A stretch of DNA of 64,000 bases from Halolactibacillus alkaliphilus (GCF_900115465.1 NZ_FOWN01000001.1:206813-270812); one strand, 5' to 3'. Shown: positions 17,672-26,687, counted from the first letter of the stretch. The notes: generated by a model from the sequence alone, not told the origin. Numbers and translations are program-made.

Positions 17672-18610
17672 TCAAGAAAGTTTAGTCAAGCTGATTTTCT
17701 CGTAAATCTCATTGAATCGACTGTGGTCAATGGCACCCGTTTGTTTTTCCATTGCGTTAAGCACGCCAGCTGTCATCGCGGTTTTAATGCAGGCATCGGA
17801 ATCTAATTGTTGTTCTATACTAAAGGCAAGTCCAGCAACAGTCGCATCCCCTGAACCAACAGGATTAACAGCGGTGACCTTTGGAAGAGTGACTTCATAA
17901 ATCGTATCTTTCCACCTAACAAGGGCACCTTGTTTTCCTTTTGATAAGACGATGATATCAACACCATTAAAAAGTTCATGGTGAAGGGCCGATATTTGAT
18001 CATCTATAGAGGAAAGAGACTGATTTAATAATGCTTCAAGCTCTTCTAAATTTGGTTTTATAATAGAAGGTTTTATATCGCTTTCTAAGACCTTTACCAA
18101 CGCTTGATTTGATGTGTCTAGAAGACATTTAGCACCTTTTTTATTTATTCGTTTTACGACATCAACGTAAAAATCCTCGGCTAACCCTTTCGGTAAACTC
18201 CCGGAAACAGTTACCGTTGTGATGTCTTTTGATAATAAAGACTCTAGGTGAAGTAAAAACGTTTCACCTTCATGCTTGGTTAGAGTAGGCCCCGGCTCTA
18301 GAATTTCTGTTTGATAACCCGAGTCATGCATGACTGCAATGCAATTTCTTGTAGGTTTGTTAATCGTGAGAAAGTCTTCAACGACGTCAATCTTTTGAAG
18401 CTCGCTCCTAATAAACATGCCTAATTCTCCACCTAAGACACCTGTTGCCGTGACGGGTGCTTGAAGTGATTTTAGCACACGTGTCACATTTAACCCTTTT
18501 CCACCCGCTGTTTTAGACACATCTAAAACACGATTCACTTGCCCAATAAGAAATGAATCAAATGAGTAACCAATATCTACGGATGGATTCATCGTTATAG
18601 TTAGTATCAT
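17672..18610 (-). CDS. tagatose-6-phosphate kinase / 1-phosphofructokinase (LacC-like)
   Basis: PfkB-family kinase of 312 residues. It starts with ILTITMNPSVDIGY, then has the substrate motif TAGGKGLNVTRVL and the C-terminal signature NPVGSGDATVAG with its catalytic Asp. The NPVGSGD form is typical of LacC (tagatose-6-P kinase) and FruK, which are hard to separate by eye. In this island the expected reaction is tagatose 6-phosphate to tagatose 1,6-bisphosphate, feeding the aldolase at 14113-14970. It lies 10 bases downstream of the deacetylase gene on the minus strand, so the two form an operon. Confidence 0.87.
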   Translation of the reverse strand: MILTITMNPSVDIGYSFDSFLIGQVNRVLDVSKTAGGKGLNVTRVLKSLQAPVTATGVLGGELGMFIRSELQKIDVVEDFLTINKPTRNCIAVMHDSGYQTEILEPGPTLTKHEGETFLLHLESLLSKDITTVTVSGSLPKGLAEDFYVDVVKRINKKGAKCLLDTSNQALVKVLESDIKPSIIKPNLEELEALLNQSLSSIDDQISALHHELFNGVDIIVLSKGKQGALVRWKDTIYEVTLPKVTAVNPVGSGDATVAGLAFSIEQQLDSDACIKTAMTAGVLNAMEKQTGAIDHSRFNEIYEKISLTKLS

Positions 18611-18620
18611 TTAGCGCCCT

Positions 18621-19769
18621 CTATTCTTTAATGTATTTACAATGTCCATCAATGTATGTCGCGTGTAAATGGAAATCATGGTCAAGCACGATAAAGTCAG
18701 CAGCAACACCAGTTTTAATTACAGCTGTCTCGTGTAAAGCTAATGATTTAGCGGGACTTGTGCTCGCCATTTTAATCGCTTCATGAGGTGTTACGATTCC
18801 CCAATCGATCAGGTTTTTAACCGCATCTTTTAATTCTAAAATACTACCAGCTAAACTGCCAGTTTGTATTGTTGCTTTACCATCTTTTACGAAAACATCA
18901 AATTCCCCAAGTTTATACTGTCCTTCAGGTTTGCCACCTGCCATCATACAATCTGATATCAACACAGTTTCATCGATACCTCGTGTTTTAATTAAAGTTT
19001 TGATAGCAGCTGGATGAACATGATGACCATCACAAATGACCTCAGCAAAGGCGTGGTCAGCACTAAATGCAGCCCCTACAACACCTGGCTCGCGATGATT
19101 GAATCCATTCATGCCGTTAAAAGTATGAGTGAAGATAGAAGCGCCCGTATTAATTGCTTGCATTGCAGTTAAATAATCTGCATTGGTATGGGCTAACGCT
19201 ACCCTGATATTATGCTTTTTGGCATGTGAAATAAAACGGATTGCCCCTTCGCGTTCAGGTGCAATAGCAATTTTTTTTATTTGATTATTAGATAATTGTA
19301 TCCACCGATCTAGAATATCAATGAGAGGGTCCATGAAATAATCAGGATTCTGGGCACCTTTATGTTTTTCAGTGAAAAACGGTCCTTCAATAAATATGCC
19401 TTGTGCCTTGGCACCCTTCATTTCGTGAAGATGAGGACCTATTGTTTTAATAACAGCATCTAATTGATTAATAGGTGCTGTTAATGTTGTTGGTAAGAAT
19501 GAAGTCACCCCACATGAGAGGAGATCTTCAGACATCTTTATTAATCCAGATAAATTATTATCCATGACGTCATATCCGTTATAACCATGAATATGTGTAT
19601 CAAATAAACCAGGTGCGATAGCGAAATCACTGTAGTCAATAACGTCATAATGCGCGCTAGGTTTTTCTTTTATAAATGAAGCGAATTTACCGTTATCAAT
19701 TAACAAATAACCGTCGTGAACGATCTCGTTATGCAAGTAAACTGTTGCTGCTTTAATTGCTAAAGACAT
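18621..19769 (-). CDS. nagA: N-acetylhexosamine-6-phosphate deacetylase (NagA/AgaA type)
   Basis: Amidohydrolase of 382 residues that removes acetate from GlcNAc-6-P or GalNAc-6-P. Conserved pieces include the metal-site motif GLFDTHIHGYNGYD, the GPF motif IEGPFFTEKHKGAQ, AHTNADY, THTFNGMNGFNHREPG and the catalytic Asp in LISDCMMAGG. In the pathway it supplies galactosamine 6-phosphate to AgaS, so an AgaA role is likely; the sequence cannot tell GlcNAc from GalNAc preference. AGGAG lies upstream. It is the first gene of the nagA-lacC operon and has the TGGTTATAAC operator (19942-19959) in its promoter region. Confidence 0.9.
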   Translation of the reverse strand: MSLAIKAATVYLHNEIVHDGYLLIDNGKFASFIKEKPSAHYDVIDYSDFAIAPGLFDTHIHGYNGYDVMDNNLSGLIKMSEDLLSCGVTSFLPTTLTAPINQLDAVIKTIGPHLHEMKGAKAQGIFIEGPFFTEKHKGAQNPDYFMDPLIDILDRWIQLSNNQIKKIAIAPEREGAIRFISHAKKHNIRVALAHTNADYLTAMQAINTGASIFTHTFNGMNGFNHREPGVVGAAFSADHAFAEVICDGHHVHPAAIKTLIKTRGIDETVLISDCMMAGGKPEGQYKLGEFDVFVKDGKATIQTGSLAGSILELKDAVKNLIDWGIVTPHEAIKMASTSPAKSLALHETAVIKTGVAADFIVLDHDFHLHATYIDGHCKYIKE

Positions 19770-19941
19770 GATTTCTCCTCCGTATATTAAATTAAAGACA
19801 TTAAGCGTCCTAAATAGTTAGCTTAATCTCTTGAGTGTAAACTACTCGTTTTACATAGGATATAAATAAAGTTTTGATTGGTCAGTAGATTCAATGGAGT
19901 AGAAGAAATATATTATATAGAATGTAAATAGTGCAAACGAC

Positions 19942-19959
19942 AACTGGTTATAACAAGTT
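19942..19959. promoter_or_regulatory. TGGTTATAAC operator, site 4
   Basis: AACTGGTTATAACAAGTT, an almost perfect 18-bp palindrome, lies about 170 bases upstream of the deacetylase start in a 316-base gap. Apart from this and the terminator of the GntR gene, I see nothing else in the gap. Confidence 0.6.
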
Positions 19960-20060
19960 AATATTAGTGTAAGTGCATGAGATAAAAAAGTCAACTAAAT
20001 AATTACGTGTTTTGTTTTTGGACATATCTAATTAATGTGTGTTTCGATTGTGAATAGCGA

Positions 20061-20102
20061 TTAAAAAACTGTGGAACTTACTTAATTAAGTAAGTTCCAC
20101 AG
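20061..20102 (-). terminator. terminator overlapping the GntR stop codon
   Basis: A perfect 34-bp palindrome at 20069-20102 (left arm CTGTGGAACTTACTTAA) contains the stop codon and last codons of the GntR gene and runs into six T on the minus strand. The final residues of the protein are thus encoded inside the terminator stem. Confidence 0.8.
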
Positions 20103-20805
20103 TATATTTAAATTTATTCCCACTAATAACGCTGACAGTATATTCAATGAGAGTATCTTCGTGGTAGGCCAATCTTTTTAAAAGCATCGCAGGTCTTTCA
20201 GCTTCCGATTTTAAATAATATGCCTCTTCACTTCTTAAGCTAGTAACAGAAAAATGTTCTGTAGCTTTAGATACGCCTATATTGTAATTCTTCATAAATA
20301 TAGAGTACATTGGTTGTTTTTCTAAATCCTGTTTAGTTAAGTGAGGAAATATACACACAGGTAAATAGGATGTTTCATAGATGAAAGGAATATTATCAGC
20401 CAGTCGCAGACGTTTAATTCTATAAACCTTCTGGTCTAAATCGAGTGTCATTTTTTGTGAGAGCGTTTGATCAACAGAAATAATGTCAAAGGACAAAACG
20501 TCTGTTTGAGGTGTTTTTCCTATTTTTTTCATTTCTTCGGTAAAACTATAAACTTTCACTAGTTTTTGCTTGTAGGTTTTAGGGGCAACAAATGTCCCTT
20601 TCCCATGTAACTTATAAATATAATCTTCTTGTTCGAGAGCTTGTAAAGCATTGCGAACGGTGATGCGACTTAAGCCATATATATCGCAAAGCTCTCTTTC
20701 TGAGGGTAATTTTTCATCCTCGTTATAATCACCTTGCTCAATTTTTTTTATAATACTTTCCATCAACTGCAAATATAGAGGAAGTTTATTGTTTTTATTA
20801 ATCAA
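20086..20805 (-). CDS. GntR-family regulator with UTRA domain
   Basis: Regulator of 239 residues. The N-terminal winged helix shows LPLYLQLMESIIKKIEQGDY, LPSERELCDIYGLSRITVRN and YIYKLHGKGTFVA. Residues ~90-235 form a UTRA effector domain, which in this family binds phosphorylated sugars (ending KYTVELT). It sits upstream of nagA-lacC and is the best candidate to bind the TGGTTATAAC operators, relieved by an amino-sugar phosphate. It could also act on the divergent uronate operon, although no copy of the operator was seen there. The effector is unknown. Confidence 0.88.
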   Translation of the reverse strand: MINKNNKLPLYLQLMESIIKKIEQGDYNEDEKLPSERELCDIYGLSRITVRNALQALEQEDYIYKLHGKGTFVAPKTYKQKLVKVYSFTEEMKKIGKTPQTDVLSFDIISVDQTLSQKMTLDLDQKVYRIKRLRLADNIPFIYETSYLPVCIFPHLTKQDLEKQPMYSIFMKNYNIGVSKATEHFSVTSLRSEEAYYLKSEAERPAMLLKRLAYHEDTLIEYTVSVISGNKFKYTVELT

Positions 20806-21063
20806 TATAGATCACAGCCTTAGATGTTTTTGTTTGTACTAAAGACTAGAATAACATTTCTGGATTTTTAAAGCTATCAGAAAATTAAAGATACCGATGC
20901 AAAAACCGGTGATTTAGCTTATGAGGAGTCAGATTATAACGTGATTTTTTATAAGGCGTAAATTAAACGAGTAAATGGGTTGATAAATAAATATAAATTA
21001 GATATAATGAACTCAAGTTTCTAAATAGTATATTTACTTTCCATATAAGAAAGAGGTGTAGTT

Positions 21064-21705
21064 TTGAAAAAGTATTACACGCTTAATCAGATAGAACAAC
21101 AAAAACTAGTAGCAGTGGTGCGTGGAGAAAGTGTAGACGAGGCGCTTGATATTACCGATGCTTGTATAGCCGGTGGTGTTAAAGTGATTGAGTTAACATT
21201 TACTCTACCGAATGTTCTAGAAGCGATAAAAGCAGCTGTAAACAAGTATCAGGATGATGATCAAGTTGTCATAGGTGCAGGGACAGTATTAGATGCTCAT
21301 ACTGCTCGTTTAGCTATATTAAATGGTGCTGCTTTTATTGTTAGTCCAGGGTTCGACAAAGAAACGGCAAAGATTTGTAACCGATACCAAATACCATACT
21401 TGCCAGGAGCTATTACTATCACTGAGATACAACAAGCGCTCACATATGGTGTTGATGTAATAAAATTATTCCCAGGAAGTTTAGTTGGACCAGAGTATAT
21501 TTCTTCTCTTAAGGGCCCGCTACCCAATATTCAAATTATGCCAACGGGTGGCGTTGATGAAACAAATATTTCTCAATGGCTTGAAAAAGGCGCTTTTGCC
21601 TGTGGTATGGGAAGTAATTTAACGTCACTTAAAAAGTTAGGTAACCTACAAAATATTACCGATAAAGCCCGAGAGTATTGCTCTTTGGTACATGAAATGA
21701 GGTGA
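21064..21705 (+). CDS. kdgA: 2-keto-3-deoxy-6-phosphogluconate (KDPG) aldolase
   Basis: Class I aldolase of 213 residues cleaving KDPG to pyruvate and glyceraldehyde 3-phosphate. The fold signatures are VAVVRGES, GGVKVIELTFTLPN (catalytic Glu), VIGAGTVLD, ivSPGFDK, YLPGAIT and the Schiff-base Lys in VIKLFPGSLVGPEY, then PTGGV. It starts with TTG, supported by AGAGGTG six bases upstream; no better start exists. It leads a four-gene uronate operon with KDG kinase, KduI and KduD. Confidence 0.92.
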   Translation: MKKYYTLNQIEQQKLVAVVRGESVDEALDITDACIAGGVKVIELTFTLPNVLEAIKAAVNKYQDDDQVVIGAGTVLDAHTARLAILNGAAFIVSPGFDKETAKICNRYQIPYLPGAITITEIQQALTYGVDVIKLFPGSLVGPEYISSLKGPLPNIQIMPTGGVDETNISQWLEKGAFACGMGSNLTSLKKLGNLQNITDKAREYCSLVHEMR

Positions 21706-21709
21706 GTGA

Positions 21710-22717
21710 ATGGCAAAGGTCATCACATTAGGTGAAATGTTACTGCGATTATCCACAGAGACAGGTCAACGTTTGAGAAAGGCATATAATCTCGAAGTGA
21801 ATTATGGTGGTGCAGAAGTTAATGTTGCCATTGCATTATCATTGTATGGTCACGATACGCGTTTTGTAACGCGTTTACCGAATAACTTGCTTACGGATGG
21901 TATGCTGAATTATTTAGAGAGTTATAAAGTGGATACGTCATACATTTGCTTTGGTGGAGAGAGGATTGGTTCATACTTTGTTGAAGTTGGCGCGGGCAAT
22001 AGAAGTTCAAAAGTAGTTTATGACCGCAAGTATTCTAGTGTTAGTGAATGGGATAAAAGTGAGATCGATTTCTCGGAATTTCTTAAAGGACAAGATGTGC
22101 TTCATATATCAGGTATCACGCCAGCGATATCGAAAGCAGCAGCAGAACTTACAGTAGAATTAGTAAAAGAGGCAAAATCGCACGGTCTATTCGTTAGTTT
22201 TGATTGTAACTTTAGAGAAAAATTATGGACGATAGAAGACGCAAGAAAAACATTCAAACGCATTTTACCTTATGTAGATATCTGTTCTTGCGGTGAATTG
22301 GACTTGAAATACATTTTTAATTACGATGTTGATGCTAAATTAAGTGATGCGTTACAATTGGCGAACTTGTATGAACAATTGCTCGATGATTTCCCAAATA
22401 TTGTGGCTTTATACTCAACGAAACGTAATCAAATTTCTTCATCTCACAATACTTTAATAGGATATTATTACATTAATAATACCTTATATATGTCAAATGA
22501 AGTTAATATGGATCACATTATTGATCGCGTTGGGGGTGGTGATGCATTTAGTTCAAGTGTATTGCATGGATATTTGTCAAAGTGGGAAGCACAAAATATT
22601 GTTGAGTTTGCTACAACTGCGGCAGCTCTTAAACACACCATTAAAGGTGATGCTAACTTGGTAACAGAAAATGAAGTAATGGATTTGATGGCTAATGGTA
22701 CAAAAATTAGCCGCTAA
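21710..22717 (+). CDS. kdgK: 2-keto-3-deoxygluconate kinase (PfkB family)
   Basis: PfkB/ribokinase-type kinase of 335 residues that phosphorylates KDG to KDPG. It begins ITLGEMLLRLS, has NYGGAEVNVAIALSLYG for substrate binding and RVGGGDAFSSSVLHGYL with the catalytic Asp near the C-terminus; GGGDAF replaces the usual GAGDxF. The spacing of four bases from the aldolase gene indicates co-transcription. The neighbours leave little doubt about the pathway, though kinase substrate cannot be proven by eye. Confidence 0.9.
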   Translation: MAKVITLGEMLLRLSTETGQRLRKAYNLEVNYGGAEVNVAIALSLYGHDTRFVTRLPNNLLTDGMLNYLESYKVDTSYICFGGERIGSYFVEVGAGNRSSKVVYDRKYSSVSEWDKSEIDFSEFLKGQDVLHISGITPAISKAAAELTVELVKEAKSHGLFVSFDCNFREKLWTIEDARKTFKRILPYVDICSCGELDLKYIFNYDVDAKLSDALQLANLYEQLLDDFPNIVALYSTKRNQISSSHNTLIGYYYINNTLYMSNEVNMDHIIDRVGGGDAFSSSVLHGYLSKWEAQNIVEFATTAAALKHTIKGDANLVTENEVMDLMANGTKISR

Positions 22718-22735
22718 AATAGAGGAGGAATTTAA

Positions 22736-23566
22736 ATGGAAACACGTTATGCGACAGACCCAAAAGGAATTAAGAGGCTAAACACAACAGAATTACGAGA
22801 GCAATTTATGGTGGAAAAAGTATTTATCGAAGGTGACGTGACGTTAACTTATACACACCATGATCGAATGATTTTTGGTGGAGTCACACCTACAACGGAG
22901 CCGTTGACTATTAAATTAGATAAGGAATTAGGTGTAAATTATTTCCTTGAACGTCGTGAATTAGGTGTTATTAACATTGGTGGCGATGGTGAGATAGAAT
23001 TAGATGGAGAAGTTTACGAAATTAATCATCGCGATGGACTGTATGTAGGTCGAGGAACAAAAGATTTGCAATTCCGTTCAAAAGATAAATCTAATCCAGC
23101 AAAATTCTATATCAACTCAGTACCAGCCCATCATACGTATCCAACAGTAAAGCTGGACATTAATAAGATGACACCGTTAGAAAAAGGTGAGGCAGAAACA
23201 CTAAATGAAAGAAAGATTTATCAATATGTCCATCCAAATAACTGTGAAAGTTGCCAATTGCAGATGGGCTATACAGTGTTAAGTAAAGGTAGCGCGTGGA
23301 ATACTATGCCAGCACATACTCATGAAAGAAGAATGGAAGTTTATTTATACTTTGATATGGATGAAGAAACGAGAGCGTTCCATTTTATGGGAGAGCCAGA
23401 AGAGACACGTCATCTCGTGCTATCAAATGAACAAGCGGTAATTTCACCGAGTTGGTCAATCCATACAGGTGTAGCGACTAATAACTATACGTTCATTTGG
23501 GGTATGTGTGGAGAGAATATCACTTATGACGATATGGATCATGTTGAGATGAGTCGCTTACGCTAA
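22736..23566 (+). CDS. kduI: 5-dehydro-4-deoxy-D-glucuronate isomerase
   Basis: Cupin-fold zinc isomerase of 276 residues, converting 4-deoxy-L-threo-5-hexosulose uronate to 3-deoxy-D-glycero-2,5-hexodiulosonate. The metal-binding stretch is PAHTHERRMEVYLYFDM (His-x-His-x4-Glu), preceded by GSAWNTM; family landmarks MIFGGVTP, ELGVINIGG and PSWSIHTG are present. AGGAGG stands nine bases before the ATG. It acts on unsaturated uronates set free by pectin, alginate or glycosaminoglycan lyases, none of which is encoded in this window. Confidence 0.95.
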   Translation: METRYATDPKGIKRLNTTELREQFMVEKVFIEGDVTLTYTHHDRMIFGGVTPTTEPLTIKLDKELGVNYFLERRELGVINIGGDGEIELDGEVYEINHRDGLYVGRGTKDLQFRSKDKSNPAKFYINSVPAHHTYPTVKLDINKMTPLEKGEAETLNERKIYQYVHPNNCESCQLQMGYTVLSKGSAWNTMPAHTHERRMEVYLYFDMDEETRAFHFMGEPEETRHLVLSNEQAVISPSWSIHTGVATNNYTFIWGMCGENITYDDMDHVEMSRLR

Positions 23567-23640
23567 GTTTTATTGATAGTAAAAATTATAGACATTAGTG
23601 ATTGGAAAATAATAAACTTATTATACAAGGAGGAATAATT

Positions 23641-24423
23641 ATGACAGCCGACTTAAAAGCATTTAATCTTGATTTCTTTAATTTAAAAGGCAAAGTAGCG
23701 ATTGTTACTGGAGGCAATACAGGTTTAGGGCAAGGTTATGCTGTAGCGCTTGCTACAGCTGGTGCAGATGTTTATGTTGTGACCTATGATACGGATTGGG
23801 AGGAAACGCGTAAGTTAGTTGAAGCAACGGGTCAAAAAGTAACGTTCAAACAAGCAGATTTAACTGATCGTAGCCATATTAAAGGAATTGTTGAAGATTG
23901 CTTAGCAACTTACGGCCATATTGATGTTCTAGTAAATAACGCTGGCACAATAAGAAGAAATCCATTACTTGACTATAAGCAAGAAGATTGGGATGCGGTA
24001 ATGGAAATTAACCTAAATGCGGTTTACTTCCTCAGTCAAGAAGTAGCTAAAGTTATGGTTGAACAAAAAAGCGGTAAGATTATTAACATTGCTTCTATGC
24101 TCTCATTCCAAGGAGGAAAATTCGTTCCTCCATATACAGCGAGTAAGCATGCTGTAGCTGGTATTACAAAAGCATTTGCTAATGAGTTAGCAGAACATAA
24201 TGTTCAAATTAATGCGATTGCTCCAGGTTATGTAGCAACGGCTAATACAGCACCTATTCGTGCAGATGAACAACGTAACAAAGAAATTTTATCGCGAATT
24301 CCAGCTGGACGCTGGGCGGATCCGTCTGATTTAATGGGTACGGTAGTATTTTTATCAAGCCAAGCGTCAGACTATATTAATGGTCATATTTTAGCTATTG
24401 ACGGCGGATGGCTAGCTCGATAA
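23641..24423 (+). CDS. kduD: 2-deoxy-D-gluconate 3-dehydrogenase (KduD)
   Basis: Short-chain dehydrogenase of 260 residues that reduces diketo-deoxyuronate to KDG with NAD(P)H. It has TGGNTGLGQG for the cofactor, NNAG, the catalytic Ser region NIASML and YTASKHA (Tyr-x3-Lys), and ends with the typical YINGHILAIDGGWLAR. ATG 23641 is preferred; AGGAGG lies eight bases upstream, and the upstream in-frame ATG has no ribosome site. It is the last gene of the uronate operon and is followed by a terminator. Confidence 0.94.
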   Translation: MTADLKAFNLDFFNLKGKVAIVTGGNTGLGQGYAVALATAGADVYVVTYDTDWEETRKLVEATGQKVTFKQADLTDRSHIKGIVEDCLATYGHIDVLVNNAGTIRRNPLLDYKQEDWDAVMEINLNAVYFLSQEVAKVMVEQKSGKIINIASMLSFQGGKFVPPYTASKHAVAGITKAFANELAEHNVQINAIAPGYVATANTAPIRADEQRNKEILSRIPAGRWADPSDLMGTVVFLSSQASDYINGHILAIDGGWLAR

Positions 24424-24430
24424 TTCAACT

Positions 24431-24459
24431 AAAAAAGCAGGCTCTTTTGCCTGCTTTTG
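24431..24459 (+). terminator. rho-independent terminator of the uronate operon
   Basis: AAAAAAGCAGGC / GCCTGCTTTTG stem with a T-rich tail, directly after the KduD gene. I see nothing else in the ~200 bases before the next gene. Confidence 0.85.
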
Positions 24460-24664
24460 TTGATTAATTTTAAAACTAATAGATGTGATAGTTTAACGCT
24501 ATTTGTCGATTGTCTTGATTGATTAGTGAAAGATTGTGTTTAGATAACGAGGTTAATGAGCAGAGTTATTTTATGCTTTAATTCAAATGCGTGTGTATGA
24601 TTAATTATATTCATTAACATTCTCTGTATAAAAATCAATGAGCTAATTGGTAGGAGGAAAGCCC

Positions 24665-24982
24665 ATGTATCGAAAAGCATTTAAGATGTATGTGAATGCA
24701 GATCAGCACGAAGAATATCATAAAAGACATTCCGAGCTATGGCCTGAAATGGAGGCAGTATTGAAAAAACACGGTCTGATTAAGTATGCCATTTTTTTAG
24801 ATGAAGATACCAGTGTCTTATACGCATATCTAGAGGTGGATAATAAAGAAAGATGGGATCTTGTCAGTCAAACCTACATCAATCAAAAATGGTGGAAGTA
24901 TATGGCGCCTATTATGGCGACTAATGCCGATCACAGCCCGAAAACGGAAAATCTAAAGCAAGTATTTTATATTGAAAAGTAA
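24665..24982 (+). CDS. rhaM: L-rhamnose mutarotase
   Basis: Small protein of 105 residues interconverting the alpha and beta anomers of L-rhamnose. The family's landmarks are present: RKAFKMYV at the start, the catalytic His/Trp segment HKRHSELWPEM, LIKYAIFLDED, and the C-terminal WWKYMAPIM. ATG 24665 follows GGAGG by eight bases. No other rhamnose gene is in the window, so it stands alone behind the uronate operon; together they suggest use of a rhamnose- and uronate-containing polymer such as pectin RG-I or ulvan (inference). Confidence 0.9.
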   Translation: MYRKAFKMYVNADQHEEYHKRHSELWPEMEAVLKKHGLIKYAIFLDEDTSVLYAYLEVDNKERWDLVSQTYINQKWWKYMAPIMATNADHSPKTENLKQVFYIEK

Positions 24983-24997
24983 GGTATATGTAAACGC

Positions 24998-25039
24998 AAA
25001 CAGTTTCAAAGCTATCCCTAGTTTTTGAAACTGTTTTTT
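24998..25039. terminator. rho-independent terminator
   Basis: AAACAGTTTCAAA / TTTGAAACTGTTTTTT around a 10-base loop after the rhamnose mutarotase gene. Confidence 0.85.
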
Positions 25040-25075
25040 AGGCTACATATTTAGTGTTTGTGGGCTAATTCATAA

Positions 25076-25999
25076 CTATTTTTCAAGTGAATTTCTGACG
25101 GTATCTCTTATAATAAGCTCAGTACTTAAAACAATACGTTTTGAAATGATGTGATCGGCTTCGATGCGTTCCTTAAGTGTATTAACATCAATTTCCCCTA
25201 TTGCCTCTGTGAAAACTTTGACTGTAGTTAAAGCTGGAGTAAGGAATTGTGGTACGTACAAATCATCTATACTTATAATACTATCGTCTTGAGGAACGGT
25301 TAAATTATGCTTGCGTAAAGCATTCATACATCCTAATGATAACATCATTAATAACAAAGAAAGCCGTTGGTAAGTTATTTAATGTACGATTGGCGTGGTT
25401 TATTAATTTATAGCCTATTTGTAAATTGGATTCGACGTTTGATTCAAAAAAGAATACATCTTCACTGAAAAGGTTGTTTGCTTGCATATAATCTATAAAG
25501 GTACAAATTGCTGGTGATTTATATTTTCTGTATCCATAAAGATTTTTTTATCTTCAGCTCCTATAAACCCCATTTTTTATAACCTTGATTAATTAAGTGC
25601 GCTAAGGCAATCTCTGTAGCTTGTGAAAAATCTCCGTTAATAGTATAAAAGCCATTTAAAGGATAGTTTGTCCCAATAAAAACAACATTTTTGTGAAGTT
25701 TTGCAATCTCATTAACCGATGTGTCATCAAATTTACCTATAGCAAGAATGCCTTCAACATCATCAGGTATATTATTTACATCCGATGTCATCTTTAAAAT
25801 ATTGTAACCTAACTCGGCAGCTCTTTTCTCAACGCCTATTCTAATTGACATGTAATAAATATCGTCTATTTCTTCATTAGAATCCAACCACTGGATAACG
25901 GCGATATTAAAGAGAGAACGTTTGTTTCCTCTGTTTTTCTTATAGTATAGGAAAGTATAAAATTTTTGCTGATATACCGAGGGTTAGAGCGTTATGCAG
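25076..25999 (-). pseudogene. LacI-family regulator remnant, no HTH, three frameshifts
   Basis: Read on the minus strand, three frames join into the sugar-sensing part of a LacI/GalR-type repressor. The pieces are LFNIAVIQWLDSNEE and YYMSIRIGVEKRAAELGY, then GFIGAEDKKIF, FIDYMQANNLF and PTAFFVINDV, then SLGCMNALRKHNLTVPQD and LTTVKV at the end. The frame changes near 25563, 25490 and 25345. The DNA-binding N-terminus is absent: the frame decays upstream of ~25960, just before the IS91-like fragment, so insertion or deletion there probably killed the gene. The IAVIQW form is typical of galactoside operon repressors; its former targets may be nearby sugar genes. Confidence 0.8.
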
Positions 26000-26037
26000 A
26001 GTTGAAATTTAGTAAGGAAAAGAGTTAAGATAATAGT

Positions 26038-26328
26038 ATGGCACATAAAGAAAATATTCCAGTTCAAATGAATATTTTGAAAGCCATATTCAGTGATTAT
26101 TGGTCTAGATTTCTTAAAGAAAACAAAGATAAGATGCGTTCAATCATTATAGAAGAAGTGCAAAAGTTTTTACACTGTGGAGAGTTATCAAATGGTTTTT
26201 TGACATTTAAGTGTGAGGCTTGTCCGAAGGTGAAAAAGATACCTATTCGCTGTAAAGGAAAGTTCTGTCTAACATGTGCAGTAGGTGAAGCGCAAAAATG
26301 GGCAACTAGAAGTGCAATATGCGAATGA
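26038..26328 (+). pseudogene. IS91-like transposase, N-terminal zinc-binding fragment
   Basis: About 96 residues resembling the N-terminus of IS91-family (HUH) transposases. A leading ILKAIFSDYWSRFLKEN helix is followed by a Cys-rich zinc site (FLHCGELSNGFLTFKCEAC, then CKGKFCLTCAVGEAQKWA). The catalytic two-thirds is missing: the frame ends at 26328 and runs into unrelated sequence. It is therefore a dead stump. No IS ends could be recognised. It abuts the truncated LacI gene. Confidence 0.65.
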
Positions 26329-26687
26329 TAAAGAGGCCAAAGATTATATTAATCGGGACGTTGAAAGAATTGAGTCAGAAGCTTATAAAGAAGTACAAAA
26401 AGAAAAAACAGAAGCAGCCATCAAGAAGTATCGCTTCGGCTGGAGCGAACGCGAAAAAGAAATACGAGAACGGAAACGTCGAATTCGTTTGTAGGAGTTG
26501 TAAAGTAACGGAAGATATACCAAGAGAAGTTGTTGAACAGTTTGATATGATGGATATGGTAGATCCAACGGATCCCCCGCGATTTAGTTGTGAAAAGTGT
26601 GGAGGAGAAATGCTTCCTGTGTATTATACAAGCCTTCATGGTATCACTTATAAAAATCCAGAACTGAAAAGCTCGGCTAACCTCTAA
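26285..26687 (+). pseudogene. frameshifted zinc-ribbon protein, unknown function
   Basis: Two overlapping frames look like one former gene. The first gives an acidic/basic helical stretch (YANDKEAKDYINRDVERIE, then KKYRFGWSEREKE). After a frameshift near 26450 the second continues with KKYENGNVEFVCRSCK, a two-CxxC zinc ribbon (CRSC and CEKC) and MLPVYYTSLHGITYK. I do not recognise the family. Its 5' end is fused to the transposase stump, so the start is lost. A strong terminator follows the end of the frame, which suggests it was once a real gene. Confidence 0.5.
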
